Assembly: GCF_000014225.1 (NCBI RefSeq)
Contig: NC_008228.1
Span: forward strand, 930,001-994,000
Direction of reading: 5' to 3'
Origin: Paraglaciecola sp. T6c
GTDB taxonomy: Bacteria; Pseudomonadota; Gammaproteobacteria; Enterobacterales; Alteromonadaceae
Length of the DNA stretch: 64,000 bases
The notes under the pieces are model-generated. The model searched no databases. It was not told the origin of the DNA and worked only from the letters and a program-made list of their open reading frames with translations. The translations under genes and the position numbers were made by a program. Every line of letters starts with the position of its first letter. Position 1 is the first letter of the stretch. Of this stretch, positions 16,823 through 25,472 are shown in pieces.

Positions 16823-19800
16823 CTAACGTTTAATGACGCTAGCGTCGTGGTTAATTAACATATTGGTCACTGTGCCCAATGCAGCCAGCTTAATTTCATT
16901 AAGCTCACTATTGGCAGGGGTTTCACCCACAGATAGAAATTCGGCTGCCTTGTCAGGTGTTTGGCTAAAGCTTTGCTCGATCTCGCTATACATTTCTAGG
17001 ATCAGAGCCTGCTCTTGTTCGCTTGGCATACGACTGGTCAGTAAACGATATACTTTCTTGAGTTGTTCTTCGGTATTTGCGGTGTCGCTTAACACGCTTT
17101 GTGCTAACACACGAGATGCCTCAACAATTTGCGGATCGTTTAACAGTGCCAGCGCTTGTAATGGGGTGCTGGTTGCTTGCCTAACCCCCACACTGTGCGC
17201 CCGGGACGGAGCATCAAAGGCGGTCATATTGGGTGGCGGAACGCTGCGCTTGTATATGGTGTACATGGAGCGGCGATACAAATCTTGCCCAGAGCCTTGC
17301 ACGTAATCCATGTTGTTCATTCGCCAAATACCATTAGGCTGATAAGGGTGTACGCTTTTCCCGCCCACCTGCTCGACTAATAAACCGCTACTGGCCAGTG
17401 CATTATCACGGATCATTTCAGCTGTTAAACGAGCACTTGGGCCGCGAGCCAGTAGCGTATTCTCTGGGTCTAGCTCTTTTAGCTCAGGGGAGCCCTTGGA
17501 TGATTGAGTGTAAGTCGATGAGTTGACCATCAACGCGATGAGCTGCTTAACGTTCCACCCAGATTCAATGAATTCCACTGCAAGCCAGTCGAGTAATTCT
17601 GGGTGTGACGGCAGCTTGCCTTGACTGCCAAAGTCCTCTGGTGTGGTCACCAAACCTTGGCCATAAATCATCTGCCAATAGCGGTTAACCACAACCCGAG
17701 ACACCAGTGGATTTTTAGCATCCGTTAGCCACTTGGCTAAGCCCAAACGATTTTTAGGTAAACTTTTATCAAACGTTAGGACCGTCTCAGGGACACCGGG
17801 TTCTACTGGCTCCCCGTGCTCTGCATAGCTGCCACGATTCAGTACGTAGGCTTGCTTCGGACTAGGACCTTCTTTCATGACCATAATTTCTTGAATCTGC
17901 TCAGCTAAACCACTGTGCTCGGCCCGTAATTCGGATAGGTGAGCAATGTCTTGCTGAAATGCACTGTTGTACCTGTGATTGTATAGGGCCAATAAATCTT
18001 GCTGGGCAAAGTCAGATTCACGGTTTTGAGTGCCAAACGCGTTAGCGACTTCAACATGTGTCAAGTCAGCGCTGTAAACTCGCAGGTTATCAACTAGGGT
18101 GTCAGGTGTGCCTCGACTACGCCATCTGGCCCCAATTTTTAAGCCCATTTCTTTGAGCACGCCTTCATGTGTGTGTTTGAAATCTTTGTATAGATTGTCT
18201 TTCTCAACCTGCATTTTTAGTGGTTGGCCGTCGATATAAAAATGTACACCAGCGGCTTTTGAAGAGCCGTCGTAGGTCAGAGTGATATTTTGCCACCGAT
18301 TGCGTGTTACCTCTTCGGTTGAGGTTAATGTAATGGCGTTAAATGGGTAAGTATGGGCAAAACGCACCAGCCAGCGTCCGTCCTGTATTGAAACATCAAA
18401 GCCTTTAAAATTATAAAGAATACCGGCTTTGTTGTAATGAAACAGGACCCCTTCTTCTAACGAGTCAGGCACTTTGGTATCTAAGCTAATGCTAAAGCGT
18501 TTCGCGCGCTCGAAGCCGTTTACGGTCGGAAAGTAAAGAGGATCGTCGCCATTTAGGACGATTGCTTCTCGGCCATCGTCTTTTATATGCACCATCGCAT
18601 CGCCCACTTTCTTTTTCGGGTCAGAGCCAAAGATAACCTTCCCGGGGGCATCTTTGTTGATCTGGTTGCTGATGTTGTCGTTACTATCAGAGGAAGACAA
18701 AGGAAAGTAGGCCTGCAGGGTTTGGTTAATGTCTCGGGCGTCAGAGGATATATTACTGTTTACCCACTGTTTGAAGGCGTTGTTGTCGACGCTGTGGCGA
18801 GAGTCCATCTGCTGGGTTAGGGCATTCATTTGTGTCGTGATGCGTTCAAGCTGCGCTTGTTGCGTGTCAGTAGGCAATAGCAATGTGGGGACAGGCATAT
18901 CGTTGGCATCGTAGGATATTTGCCCTGACTCTTCGATATTGTTAAAAAATGCTGTCGTGGCGTAATACTCTTTGGCAGATATAGGGTCGTATTTATGGTC
19001 GTGACATTGGGCGCAGTGCATGGTCAAACCCAGTAAGCCTGTGCCTACGGTTTGCACCCGATCTTTCACGTACTCCACTCTGAATTCTTCGTTAACGATC
19101 CCGCCCTCGCCATTTTGTGCATGTATACGGTTGAAGGCCGTGGCGAGCACTTGCTCTTTTGTTGGGTCAGGTAGCAAGTCGCCGGCAAGCTGCCAGGTAA
19201 CAAATTCATCGAATGGCATGTTTTGGTTAAATGCTTGAATGACCCAATCACGATAGGGAGACATGTCTCGGTAAAAGTCTGTGCTGTATCCATGGGTATC
19301 AGCGTAGCGCGCAACATCTAGCCACTCTGTTGCTAAGCGTTCACCAAATGCAGGGGTGGCAAGTAACCGCTTTACCACTTGCTGATAGGCATCAGGGTTG
19401 GTGTCAGCAAGAAACGCATCGATTTCCTCTAAAGTAGGGGGCAGGCCAGTAAGATCGAAGGTGACTCGGCGTATCAGTGTTTCTTTGTCAGCACGAGGAC
19501 TGACCGTTAAGCCTTTATCCTCGATGGCTTTCAGTATGAAATTATCCACTGGGTTTGCCGCCCAGTCTGAGTTGGCGGGTGTCGGCAAGGTTGTTTTTTC
19601 TGGGGCAATAAAAGACCAGTGCTTTTTGTATTTTGCACCTTGATCTATCCATTTTCCGATGAGCGCTTTTTCCCGGGGAGACAGCGATAGATTTGACTCA
19701 GGTGGTGGCATAACCATGTTTTCATCATCAGACATGATACGACGATAGGCAGCACTGTTTTTGGCTGAACCTGCGACTAAGGCGGCCAGTCCGTCATCGG

Positions 19801-20047
19801 TCTTGTGGCTGGTGGCACTGTCAAAATTAGACAGGCTTAAGCCCGCTTTGGCGTTGGCTACATCCGGGCCGTGACATAAATAGCATGTATCTGACAGGAT
19901 CGGCTTAACATGGTAGTTAAAATCGACCACATCAGGCAGTGGCTCTTTAAATGCCACATCGCTTGCATCGTCGTTGCAACCCGCGACGAGCATTGCCATG
20001 GGCAAACCAACAATAACAGTAGTGATAAGGGGGAAATGAATTTTCAT
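16823..20047 (-). CDS. DUF1549/DUF1553 lipoprotein with two CxxCH haem motifs and a LamG-like domain
   Basis: This 1074-residue protein has a lipobox LVAGC (C24). A planctomycete-type cytochrome domain (PSCyt1) with the haem motif CYLCH lies at 55-59. DUF1549 (about 145-375) contains a second motif, CAQCH (345-349), in the usual context CHDHKYDP. A LamG/concanavalin-like insert spans about 490-690 (FSISLDTKVPDS, GVHFYIDGQ). The DUF1553 domain (about 775-1030) contains NRYWQMIYGQGLV and STPLQALALLND. It would be a periplasm-facing, membrane-anchored c-type haem protein. The start is 8 bases after the NHL gene and the stop is 9 bases before DUF1501. Function is unknown; electron transfer from a sugar-linked oxidation is one hypothesis. 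Confidence 0.88.
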   Translation of the reverse strand: MKIHFPLITTVIVGLPMAMLVAGCNDDASDVAFKEPLPDVVDFNYHVKPILSDTCYLCHGPDVANAKAGLSLSNFDSATSHKTDDGLAALVAGSAKNSAAYRRIMSDDENMVMPPPESNLSLSPREKALIGKWIDQGAKYKKHWSFIAPEKTTLPTPANSDWAANPVDNFILKAIEDKGLTVSPRADKETLIRRVTFDLTGLPPTLEEIDAFLADTNPDAYQQVVKRLLATPAFGERLATEWLDVARYADTHGYSTDFYRDMSPYRDWVIQAFNQNMPFDEFVTWQLAGDLLPDPTKEQVLATAFNRIHAQNGEGGIVNEEFRVEYVKDRVQTVGTGLLGLTMHCAQCHDHKYDPISAKEYYATTAFFNNIEESGQISYDANDMPVPTLLLPTDTQQAQLERITTQMNALTQQMDSRHSVDNNAFKQWVNSNISSDARDINQTLQAYFPLSSSDSNDNISNQINKDAPGKVIFGSDPKKKVGDAMVHIKDDGREAIVLNGDDPLYFPTVNGFERAKRFSISLDTKVPDSLEEGVLFHYNKAGILYNFKGFDVSIQDGRWLVRFAHTYPFNAITLTSTEEVTRNRWQNITLTYDGSSKAAGVHFYIDGQPLKMQVEKDNLYKDFKHTHEGVLKEMGLKIGARWRSRGTPDTLVDNLRVYSADLTHVEVANAFGTQNRESDFAQQDLLALYNHRYNSAFQQDIAHLSELRAEHSGLAEQIQEIMVMKEGPSPKQAYVLNRGSYAEHGEPVEPGVPETVLTFDKSLPKNRLGLAKWLTDAKNPLVSRVVVNRYWQMIYGQGLVTTPEDFGSQGKLPSHPELLDWLAVEFIESGWNVKQLIALMVNSSTYTQSSKGSPELKELDPENTLLARGPSARLTAEMIRDNALASSGLLVEQVGGKSVHPYQPNGIWRMNNMDYVQGSGQDLYRRSMYTIYKRSVPPPNMTAFDAPSRAHSVGVRQATSTPLQALALLNDPQIVEASRVLAQSVLSDTANTEEQLKKVYRLLTSRMPSEQEQALILEMYSEIEQSFSQTPDKAAEFLSVGETPANSELNEIKLAALGTVTNMLINHDASVIKR

Positions 20048-20055
20048 GGCTTGAC

Positions 20056-21300
20056 CTACACGCGTTCTAATTTAATGGGGTACATCTGATTGGCATTCCA
20101 CTGGCCCACATACAGATTTTCGTCATCATCTACACACACAGCATGGCAGTGATTAAAAACCTGATAGTTGGTTTGCATAGGCTGTAGCTGAGCATTGACA
20201 TACTCAGGTGCTAAACCGCCGGGATTAGAGACCACACGGTTGTTTTTATCGAGTATGGTGATAAAACCGGAGTTAGGAGCCATCTTTGCGTCTATGTGCG
20301 ACCAGCAAACAGGGGCGTAAAAATGCTCACCTTTGAACACAGGACCGCCTACATAGGCCCCTGGTAAATGAATATCACCGAGTAATTTTCCGTCCATTGA
20401 ATACTTTTTGATAGCTTGTTCGCCCCTTGAGCTGACAAGTAAGTGGTGATTATTTGGGTCACGTGTGTCCACTCCAATACCATGGGTATTGACCAAGTTC
20501 AGTGATTTATCGGCGTTTTTCGTGCCTCCCCAGTGGCGCAGATATTTACCATTGCTATCGTAGTGAATAACAAAATCTGATCCGTAGCCGTCGGTGACGT
20601 ACAAATCTCCGTTAGGGGCGACGGTGAGATCCGTCGGTTGATAGCGCATGTCTGGGGTATAAATACCTATTGTGACGGGGTGGCCTATGGTGTAAACCAG
20701 TTTTCCGTCTATCGTTAGCTTGGCGATAAAGCCACTTTGTGGATACCATTTATTTTTCCATTGATCGTCAGGGCGGTTGCGATCAAGCACCCATCCGCAA
20801 TCAACGATATAGATAAAGTCTTCACCATTTTCATGGGAAATTTTAACGGAATGCGCCCCGGGGTATTGTGTGCCCCAAGCGTCCAGCAATTTGCCGTCTT
20901 TGTTGTACACCACGAAGTTATTTACGTCGCTATCGGTGACCATGATGATTCGCCCTTTAGAGTCGATGGCCAGACCGTGACTGTTTTCAACGGGCACTTT
21001 GTGGGGATCTAATCTGCCCCAGTTGTAGTCCACTTTATATTGAAAGTCGCCGTGGCCAACGATGCTACCGTGAGGTGAACGTCCCGCTTTGGGCAACTGC
21101 TTTTTCTCGGGTTCATGAGCATGGGTAGAAGACGACATGCCGGCTAATAGCAAAGCGCTACCGAGTGTTGCGCCACCTTGCAAGAACTGGCGCTTACTTG
21201 TATCTACCTTGGGGGCGTCAAGCGCTGAGTGACAGGCCGAATCAAGGGCTGAATGAGAGCTCGCTGTTTCAGTGGTGTTCAGTTTCGTATTTTGCATCAT
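20056..21300 (-). CDS. NHL-repeat six-bladed beta-propeller protein, exported
   Basis: This 414-residue protein is built of NHL-type propeller repeats (SHGLAIDSKGRIIMVTD, PTDLTVAPNGDLYVTDGYG, NTHGIGVDTRD, CHAVCVDDDENLYVGQ) over residues about 90-410. The N-terminus has a Tat-like signal with KR instead of RR (TSKRQFLQGG) followed by a hydrophobic stretch, so the export route is uncertain. Ahead of it lies a short internal duplication (SALDSACHSALDAP). The start overlaps the stop of the upstream membrane cytochrome gene by one base (TAATG), and the DUF1549 gene follows after 8 bases. Relatives include peptidyl-amidating lyase-like propellers and plain scaffold proteins. I would call it a periplasmic propeller of unknown role. 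Confidence 0.85.
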   Translation of the reverse strand: MMQNTKLNTTETASSHSALDSACHSALDAPKVDTSKRQFLQGGATLGSALLLAGMSSSTHAHEPEKKQLPKAGRSPHGSIVGHGDFQYKVDYNWGRLDPHKVPVENSHGLAIDSKGRIIMVTDSDVNNFVVYNKDGKLLDAWGTQYPGAHSVKISHENGEDFIYIVDCGWVLDRNRPDDQWKNKWYPQSGFIAKLTIDGKLVYTIGHPVTIGIYTPDMRYQPTDLTVAPNGDLYVTDGYGSDFVIHYDSNGKYLRHWGGTKNADKSLNLVNTHGIGVDTRDPNNHHLLVSSRGEQAIKKYSMDGKLLGDIHLPGAYVGGPVFKGEHFYAPVCWSHIDAKMAPNSGFITILDKNNRVVSNPGGLAPEYVNAQLQPMQTNYQVFNHCHAVCVDDDENLYVGQWNANQMYPIKLERV

Positions 21301-22697
21301 TATTCCACTTTCGATCCGTGTTTATTGTTTTGGGCAATGTCGGCGTCGTTGCTTGCGACCGTGCTGTAATACATCTTGGTGTCACCGTTTAGGGAGTGAC
21401 GAGCAAATGCCTCCGCATCGACCTTGCTGGCTGACAAGTACACTTGTTGCAATGCGGCAAATTCATTGAGCATTGGCAGTACATCGTTATCTACTTCGGT
21501 GGCGTAAAGATTGAGGTAATACAAATTAGCGGCTTGTTTCAGAGGAGCCAGAGCGCGGGTGGTTACCGTTGAGTGCTCTAAACGCAATTTTTGCAAATTA
21601 GGCAATTGGGCAATCGTTTCCATGTGGCTTTTGGTCACGTCTTTCTTAGCAATATTCAAATACAGCACATGGGATTTCACCTCAGTTAGTAGGGCTAACG
21701 TGTCGGCAGTAAGTGGCAATGGCGAAATAGACATGTCGAGGTCTAAGTAGTTGGATTGCTGGGCAATTTGCTTAACCACAAAGCCAGCATCGACTAACTG
21801 TTGGGCTTGCTCGTCGCTTATCGGCTCAATGTCCGCTAAAGAGGTTGGGTTAATGGCCAGTAGGTCAGTGAGTAAGGCTTTTTGCTCTTTGTTTTGCACA
21901 AAATCAGTCACAGGGCCTTGATGAGGAATACCTGTGGCTATCCACCACTTAATCACGTCAATTTCCTCTGCGCTAAGGGGCTTCTTGCCTTCTGCTGGCA
22001 TATATCCTTTCTCGTCATGATCGAGGGTTACGCGCTGATAAAGTTCACTGAGTTCAGGCTTACCTGCGACGACGGTATTACCACTTTTTCCGCCTTTTTT
22101 CAGGCTTTCAAATGAGGCAAGGCTGAGGCCGCCTTTTTGTTTGCTGTCGTTGTGGCAACTGGCACAGCGTTTTTCAAACATAGGGGAAATGACATCTAAA
22201 TATACATCTGCTTGAGCAAGGCTGGTGATTGGGGCTCTGGGCGCTTTATGTGGTTCAAAACCTGCTATTTGGCGAATCGGGTTCGGTGCGTACTCGACTA
22301 AATAGGTTTCACCGTGGGTCATATTGGCGCCGTAATGGCCAGTAGAAAATAACAGCCCCAACACAATGCTCGATAAGGTATAAATCACTATCCCTGGGCT
22401 GTTACGTTTAAATGCCCACCAGCAAATCCAAGCGGTAATCGCCACAGATATGCCAAAACTACGGTGTATAAAAATGGCCTCTGCACTGTAGCCATCGGCT
22501 TGAGACAACATCCAACCCAGTACGCAAGCAGCCACAGCTGAAACGGCACCCCAGAACCAAACTATGTTGAGCAGTGCACTTCGTGCTTGGCCTTTAAAAC
22601 GAACGACCATCTCTACCAGGGCTGCCAACATGAGAATACCGATAGGCAAGTGCAACACCAGTACATGAAAGCGCGCAAAGAATTGAAATAAATCCAT
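21300..22697 (-). CDS. DUF2231-type membrane protein with cytochrome (PSCyt1) and leucine-rich C-terminus
   Basis: This is 465 residues from the ATG at 22697. A TTG 11 codons upstream (22730) is possible, but the ATG directly precedes the first membrane segment. Four or five hydrophobic helices lie in residues 1-150 (LHLPIGILMLAALVEMVV, a DUF2231-like start). A PSCyt1-type domain carries the haem motif CASCH (178-182) and the PAEGKKPLSAEEIDVIKWWI helix. About 140 residues of leucine-rich-repeat-like sequence end it. It heads the four-gene operon 22697 to 15395 and is divergent from the AraC regulator. It is a plausible inner-membrane electron entry or anchor for the other haem protein. Confidence 0.82.
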   Translation of the reverse strand: MDLFQFFARFHVLVLHLPIGILMLAALVEMVVRFKGQARSALLNIVWFWGAVSAVAACVLGWMLSQADGYSAEAIFIHRSFGISVAITAWICWWAFKRNSPGIVIYTLSSIVLGLLFSTGHYGANMTHGETYLVEYAPNPIRQIAGFEPHKAPRAPITSLAQADVYLDVISPMFEKRCASCHNDSKQKGGLSLASFESLKKGGKSGNTVVAGKPELSELYQRVTLDHDEKGYMPAEGKKPLSAEEIDVIKWWIATGIPHQGPVTDFVQNKEQKALLTDLLAINPTSLADIEPISDEQAQQLVDAGFVVKQIAQQSNYLDLDMSISPLPLTADTLALLTEVKSHVLYLNIAKKDVTKSHMETIAQLPNLQKLRLEHSTVTTRALAPLKQAANLYYLNLYATEVDNDVLPMLNEFAALQQVYLSASKVDAEAFARHSLNGDTKMYYSTVASNDADIAQNNKHGSKVE

Positions 22698-22783
22698 AGT
22701 TATCTTTAAGTGTATTTTCGATGTAATCAATGTTACGCAGATGTTAAAGGTGTCACCATTGATAATCTTGATGTATATTTGTA

Positions 22784-22799
22784 TGAAATTGATATTTCA
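22784..22799. promoter_or_regulatory. Small palindrome in the AraC / cytochrome-operon divergent promoter
   Basis: TGAAAT and ATTTCA flank the tetramer TGAT. It lies among several GATGT words (about 22732, 22771, 22811) in the 169-base divergent region. It may be a binding site of the adjacent AraC protein; the shared ATTTACATRTG motif is absent here. Confidence 0.35.
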
Positions 22800-22866
22800 C
22801 TAGTAAAATCGATGTTTTTCAGTAAGTGTAGTCAAGCCTCTTTGTGTATTAAGGTGATCATAGATA

Positions 22867-23748
22867 ATGTTAATTGAACAATTCGAAACTGGCTCGGGTG
22901 GGTTTGTGTGGCAAAATCTGCAGCCTGATGCGCTATTCAGCAAGGTGCATTTTCATGTTTATGCCGCCTTTGATATGCAAATAGGGGCAGAGTGGAACGG
23001 TAGCCAGTTCGTTAATCACTACAATCGAATTTATTATGTCGAGTCTGGGGTAGCTGAATTACATTTTAGCGATCGTGTGCTCATCATGGAGCCGGGGTAC
23101 TTATACCTCATTCCGCCTTATCAATTACTGTCTCATTCAGCTCAAGGAAAGCTAGGCTTTAAGTGGGTCCACTTTCAGGCGAGTCTTGATGAAGGGTTGG
23201 ATTTATTTATGCTATACGGTAAGCCGTGTAGAGTGAAATGCACCAATCCGGATGCAACAAGCACCTTGTTTGATGAGCTAATTTCAGCAATGCAGACGAT
23301 GCGCCCAAGCGCGGTGCTAGAGCGTCAGAGCTTACTGTTAAACCTACTGCGGCCATTTATGCATATTTTTGATGATGTGCCCCAGCAGCGTAAACATTTG
23401 TTGCACCCAGCGCTTGTTTCATCCCTTAGCGTCATCAATCAACACGTCGCAAACCCGCCAAGTTTGATCGCACTTGCCGAGGCGGCAAACATGTCGCCTG
23501 AGCATTTTTCACGAAAATTCAAAGCCGCGTTTAATGTTTCACCCAAACGCTATATGGTGCACAAGCAAATCGCTTTAGCGAAACAGCGTTTGTTATTGGG
23601 GGCTGACAGTATTGATAGAGTGGCTGAAAGTTGCGGGTTTTGTGATATTTTTCATTTTTCTCGCACGTTCAAAAAGGAAACGGGCGTGACGCCCAGCGCG
23701 TTTCGCAAAGAGTACACGATCCGCGCTTTTCCCCCGAAGCCTAGTTAG
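22867..23748 (+). CDS. AraC-family transcriptional regulator
   Basis: This 293-residue regulator has an N-terminal cupin-like sensing domain (about 25-140, with YYVESGVAELHF and MEPGYLYLIPPY) and a C-terminal AraC double helix-turn-helix (about 190-285). The HTH region shows LAEAANMSPEHFSRKFKAAF and VAESCGFCDIFHFSRTFKKETG. AraC proteins of this type bind a sugar and activate nearby catabolic genes. It is transcribed away from the four-gene haem-protein operon with a 169-base shared promoter region, so that operon is the likeliest target. The effector is unknown. Confidence 0.92.
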   Translation: MLIEQFETGSGGFVWQNLQPDALFSKVHFHVYAAFDMQIGAEWNGSQFVNHYNRIYYVESGVAELHFSDRVLIMEPGYLYLIPPYQLLSHSAQGKLGFKWVHFQASLDEGLDLFMLYGKPCRVKCTNPDATSTLFDELISAMQTMRPSAVLERQSLLLNLLRPFMHIFDDVPQQRKHLLHPALVSSLSVINQHVANPPSLIALAEAANMSPEHFSRKFKAAFNVSPKRYMVHKQIALAKQRLLLGADSIDRVAESCGFCDIFHFSRTFKKETGVTPSAFRKEYTIRAFPPKPS

Positions 23749-23885
23749 GAATACTAGGGTATTGCTGGCGTATTACTGAAGTGCACCCTGCTAATTTAGC
23801 CATCCATTAATTGGGCTAATGCTGCTGATGTAACAGACCAATCGGATAGGCATCACACTCGAAACCATACACGCCAAATTTTACA

Positions 23886-25457
23886 TTAGCGCGTTTCGCG
23901 TTTAACCAAATCTGCAATGCGTTGGCTATATTGGGTGACTTTGTCCGGGTGCGTGTTAAACACGTTATGTTGCTCTTGTGGATCGTCCTTCAGGTTAAAT
24001 AATTGCGGGGTAGGGGACATGCCTGACTCAATGCGTTTATCACTGGCAATCCAAGGGTTGGTTTTATCTGTGGGGGCAATGAATTTCCAGTCACCGGTAC
24101 GAAGTGCCAACGTGTATGACTCTTCAATCAACTCAGTTCTGCCTGCTGCGTCACTGTTTAACCATGTTGCTAGATAATCTTCGCTATCAATGGCTTCTTT
24201 GTCATCTAATTCGATATTGAGCATAGATGCTAAAGAGGCGTAAATATCAATTTGACTGACCAGAGCATCGCTCACCCCAGCTTGCACTTTCGCTGGGTAA
24301 TGCACAATGGTAGGAACTCGCGTGCCGGCTTCGTAAGCGCTGTATTTACCACCACGATATAGACCCCCAGGCTGATGCTGATTTAAGGTGTTGTCAGCAC
24401 CGTCTTGATAGCCGTCATTCAACACAGGCCCGTTGTCACTGGTAAAAATAATAAGCGTGTTGTCTAGGGCGTTGATTGCTTTTAGTTTGGCTACGACCTG
24501 TCCGGTAATCCAGTCCATTTGCATAATGGCATCACCGCGAATACCCAAAGGGCTTTTTCCTAAAAAGCGCTCGTTAGGCAAACGTGGTACGTGAATATCA
24601 TGAAATGAGAAAAACAAGAAAAACGGCTTTTTCGCGTTTTGTTCGATGAAGTGATTGGCTTTATTCGTGAAGACTTGGTAGAACTCTTCGTCTTTCCATT
24701 CAGCGGATTTCCCCCCTTGCATAAACCCGATCCGGCTGATGCCATTGATAATGGTATCACTGTGTTGATTATCAGCTTGCTGGCGCAATAATTCAGGGTT
24801 TTCACGTCCTGTGGGACGCTGACCAATCTTTTCCACGTAACTTATTTTTAGCGGGTCCATGGGATCTAAATTCTGCACTCGGCCGTTTTCCATGTATACA
24901 GACGGTACGCGATCACCGGTTGAGGGCAGGATAAAGCTGTAATCAAAGCCCACCTGTCGTGGGCCGGGTTTAACTTCTTGATTCCAATCGACTGGGCTCT
25001 CGCCGTCACCTAACCCTAAGTGCCATTTGCCTACCATGGCACTGGTATAGCCGGCCTTGCTGAGCATATCGGGCAAGGTTGACTTATTCACGTTAATGAT
25101 AAGAGGCGCGTCACCTGGCAGTACGGCTGCGTTGTTTCTAAAAGCGTATTCCCCTGTGAGCAAGGAATAGCGCGAAGGGGTGCATGTCGCTGACGAGCTA
25201 TGGGCGTCAGTGAAGCGGATACCCTTGCTGGCGAGTTGGTCGATATTTGGTGTACTGACCAGGGTACCGCCATTAGCGCCAATATCGTTGTAACCGAGAT
25301 CGTCCACATAAAAAATAACGATATTAGGTTTATTTTTTACTGTTTCACTTTCACTCTGCACTTGAGTTCGGGTATAGGCTTTTCCACTGATGCCTAAGCC
25401 GCATAGTAATAAAAAAGCAGTACTTACGAGCAGCGTTTTTCCATTGATGGCTGACAT
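23886..25457 (-). CDS. S1-family sulfatase (formylglycine type)
   Basis: This 523-residue sulfatase has a signal peptide (about 1-28). The metal-site acids are in FYVDDLG (D52, D53), and the formylglycine motif is CTPSR with C92. A second conserved part is MVGKWHLGLG, and FTSDNGP gives the C-terminal metal ligands. It would hydrolyse sulfate esters on carbohydrate outside the cytoplasm after the Cys is converted by an FGE, which is not in this window. It is third in the LacZ, sulfatase, sulfatase minus operon, starting 15 bases after the previous stop. Target positions on the galactan (for example L-galactose-6-sulfate) cannot be read from the sequence. Confidence 0.92.
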   Translation of the reverse strand: MSAINGKTLLVSTAFLLLCGLGISGKAYTRTQVQSESETVKNKPNIVIFYVDDLGYNDIGANGGTLVSTPNIDQLASKGIRFTDAHSSSATCTPSRYSLLTGEYAFRNNAAVLPGDAPLIINVNKSTLPDMLSKAGYTSAMVGKWHLGLGDGESPVDWNQEVKPGPRQVGFDYSFILPSTGDRVPSVYMENGRVQNLDPMDPLKISYVEKIGQRPTGRENPELLRQQADNQHSDTIINGISRIGFMQGGKSAEWKDEEFYQVFTNKANHFIEQNAKKPFFLFFSFHDIHVPRLPNERFLGKSPLGIRGDAIMQMDWITGQVVAKLKAINALDNTLIIFTSDNGPVLNDGYQDGADNTLNQHQPGGLYRGGKYSAYEAGTRVPTIVHYPAKVQAGVSDALVSQIDIYASLASMLNIELDDKEAIDSEDYLATWLNSDAAGRTELIEESYTLALRTGDWKFIAPTDKTNPWIASDKRIESGMSPTPQLFNLKDDPQEQHNVFNTHPDKVTQYSQRIADLVKRETR

Positions 25458-25472
25458 GATTAAATCCTCGTG

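Noticed and set aside
16833-17306. A 157-codon ORF antisense to the DUF1549/DUF1553 gene
   Set aside because: It lies fully opposite a well-supported gene with conserved domains and has no features of its own.
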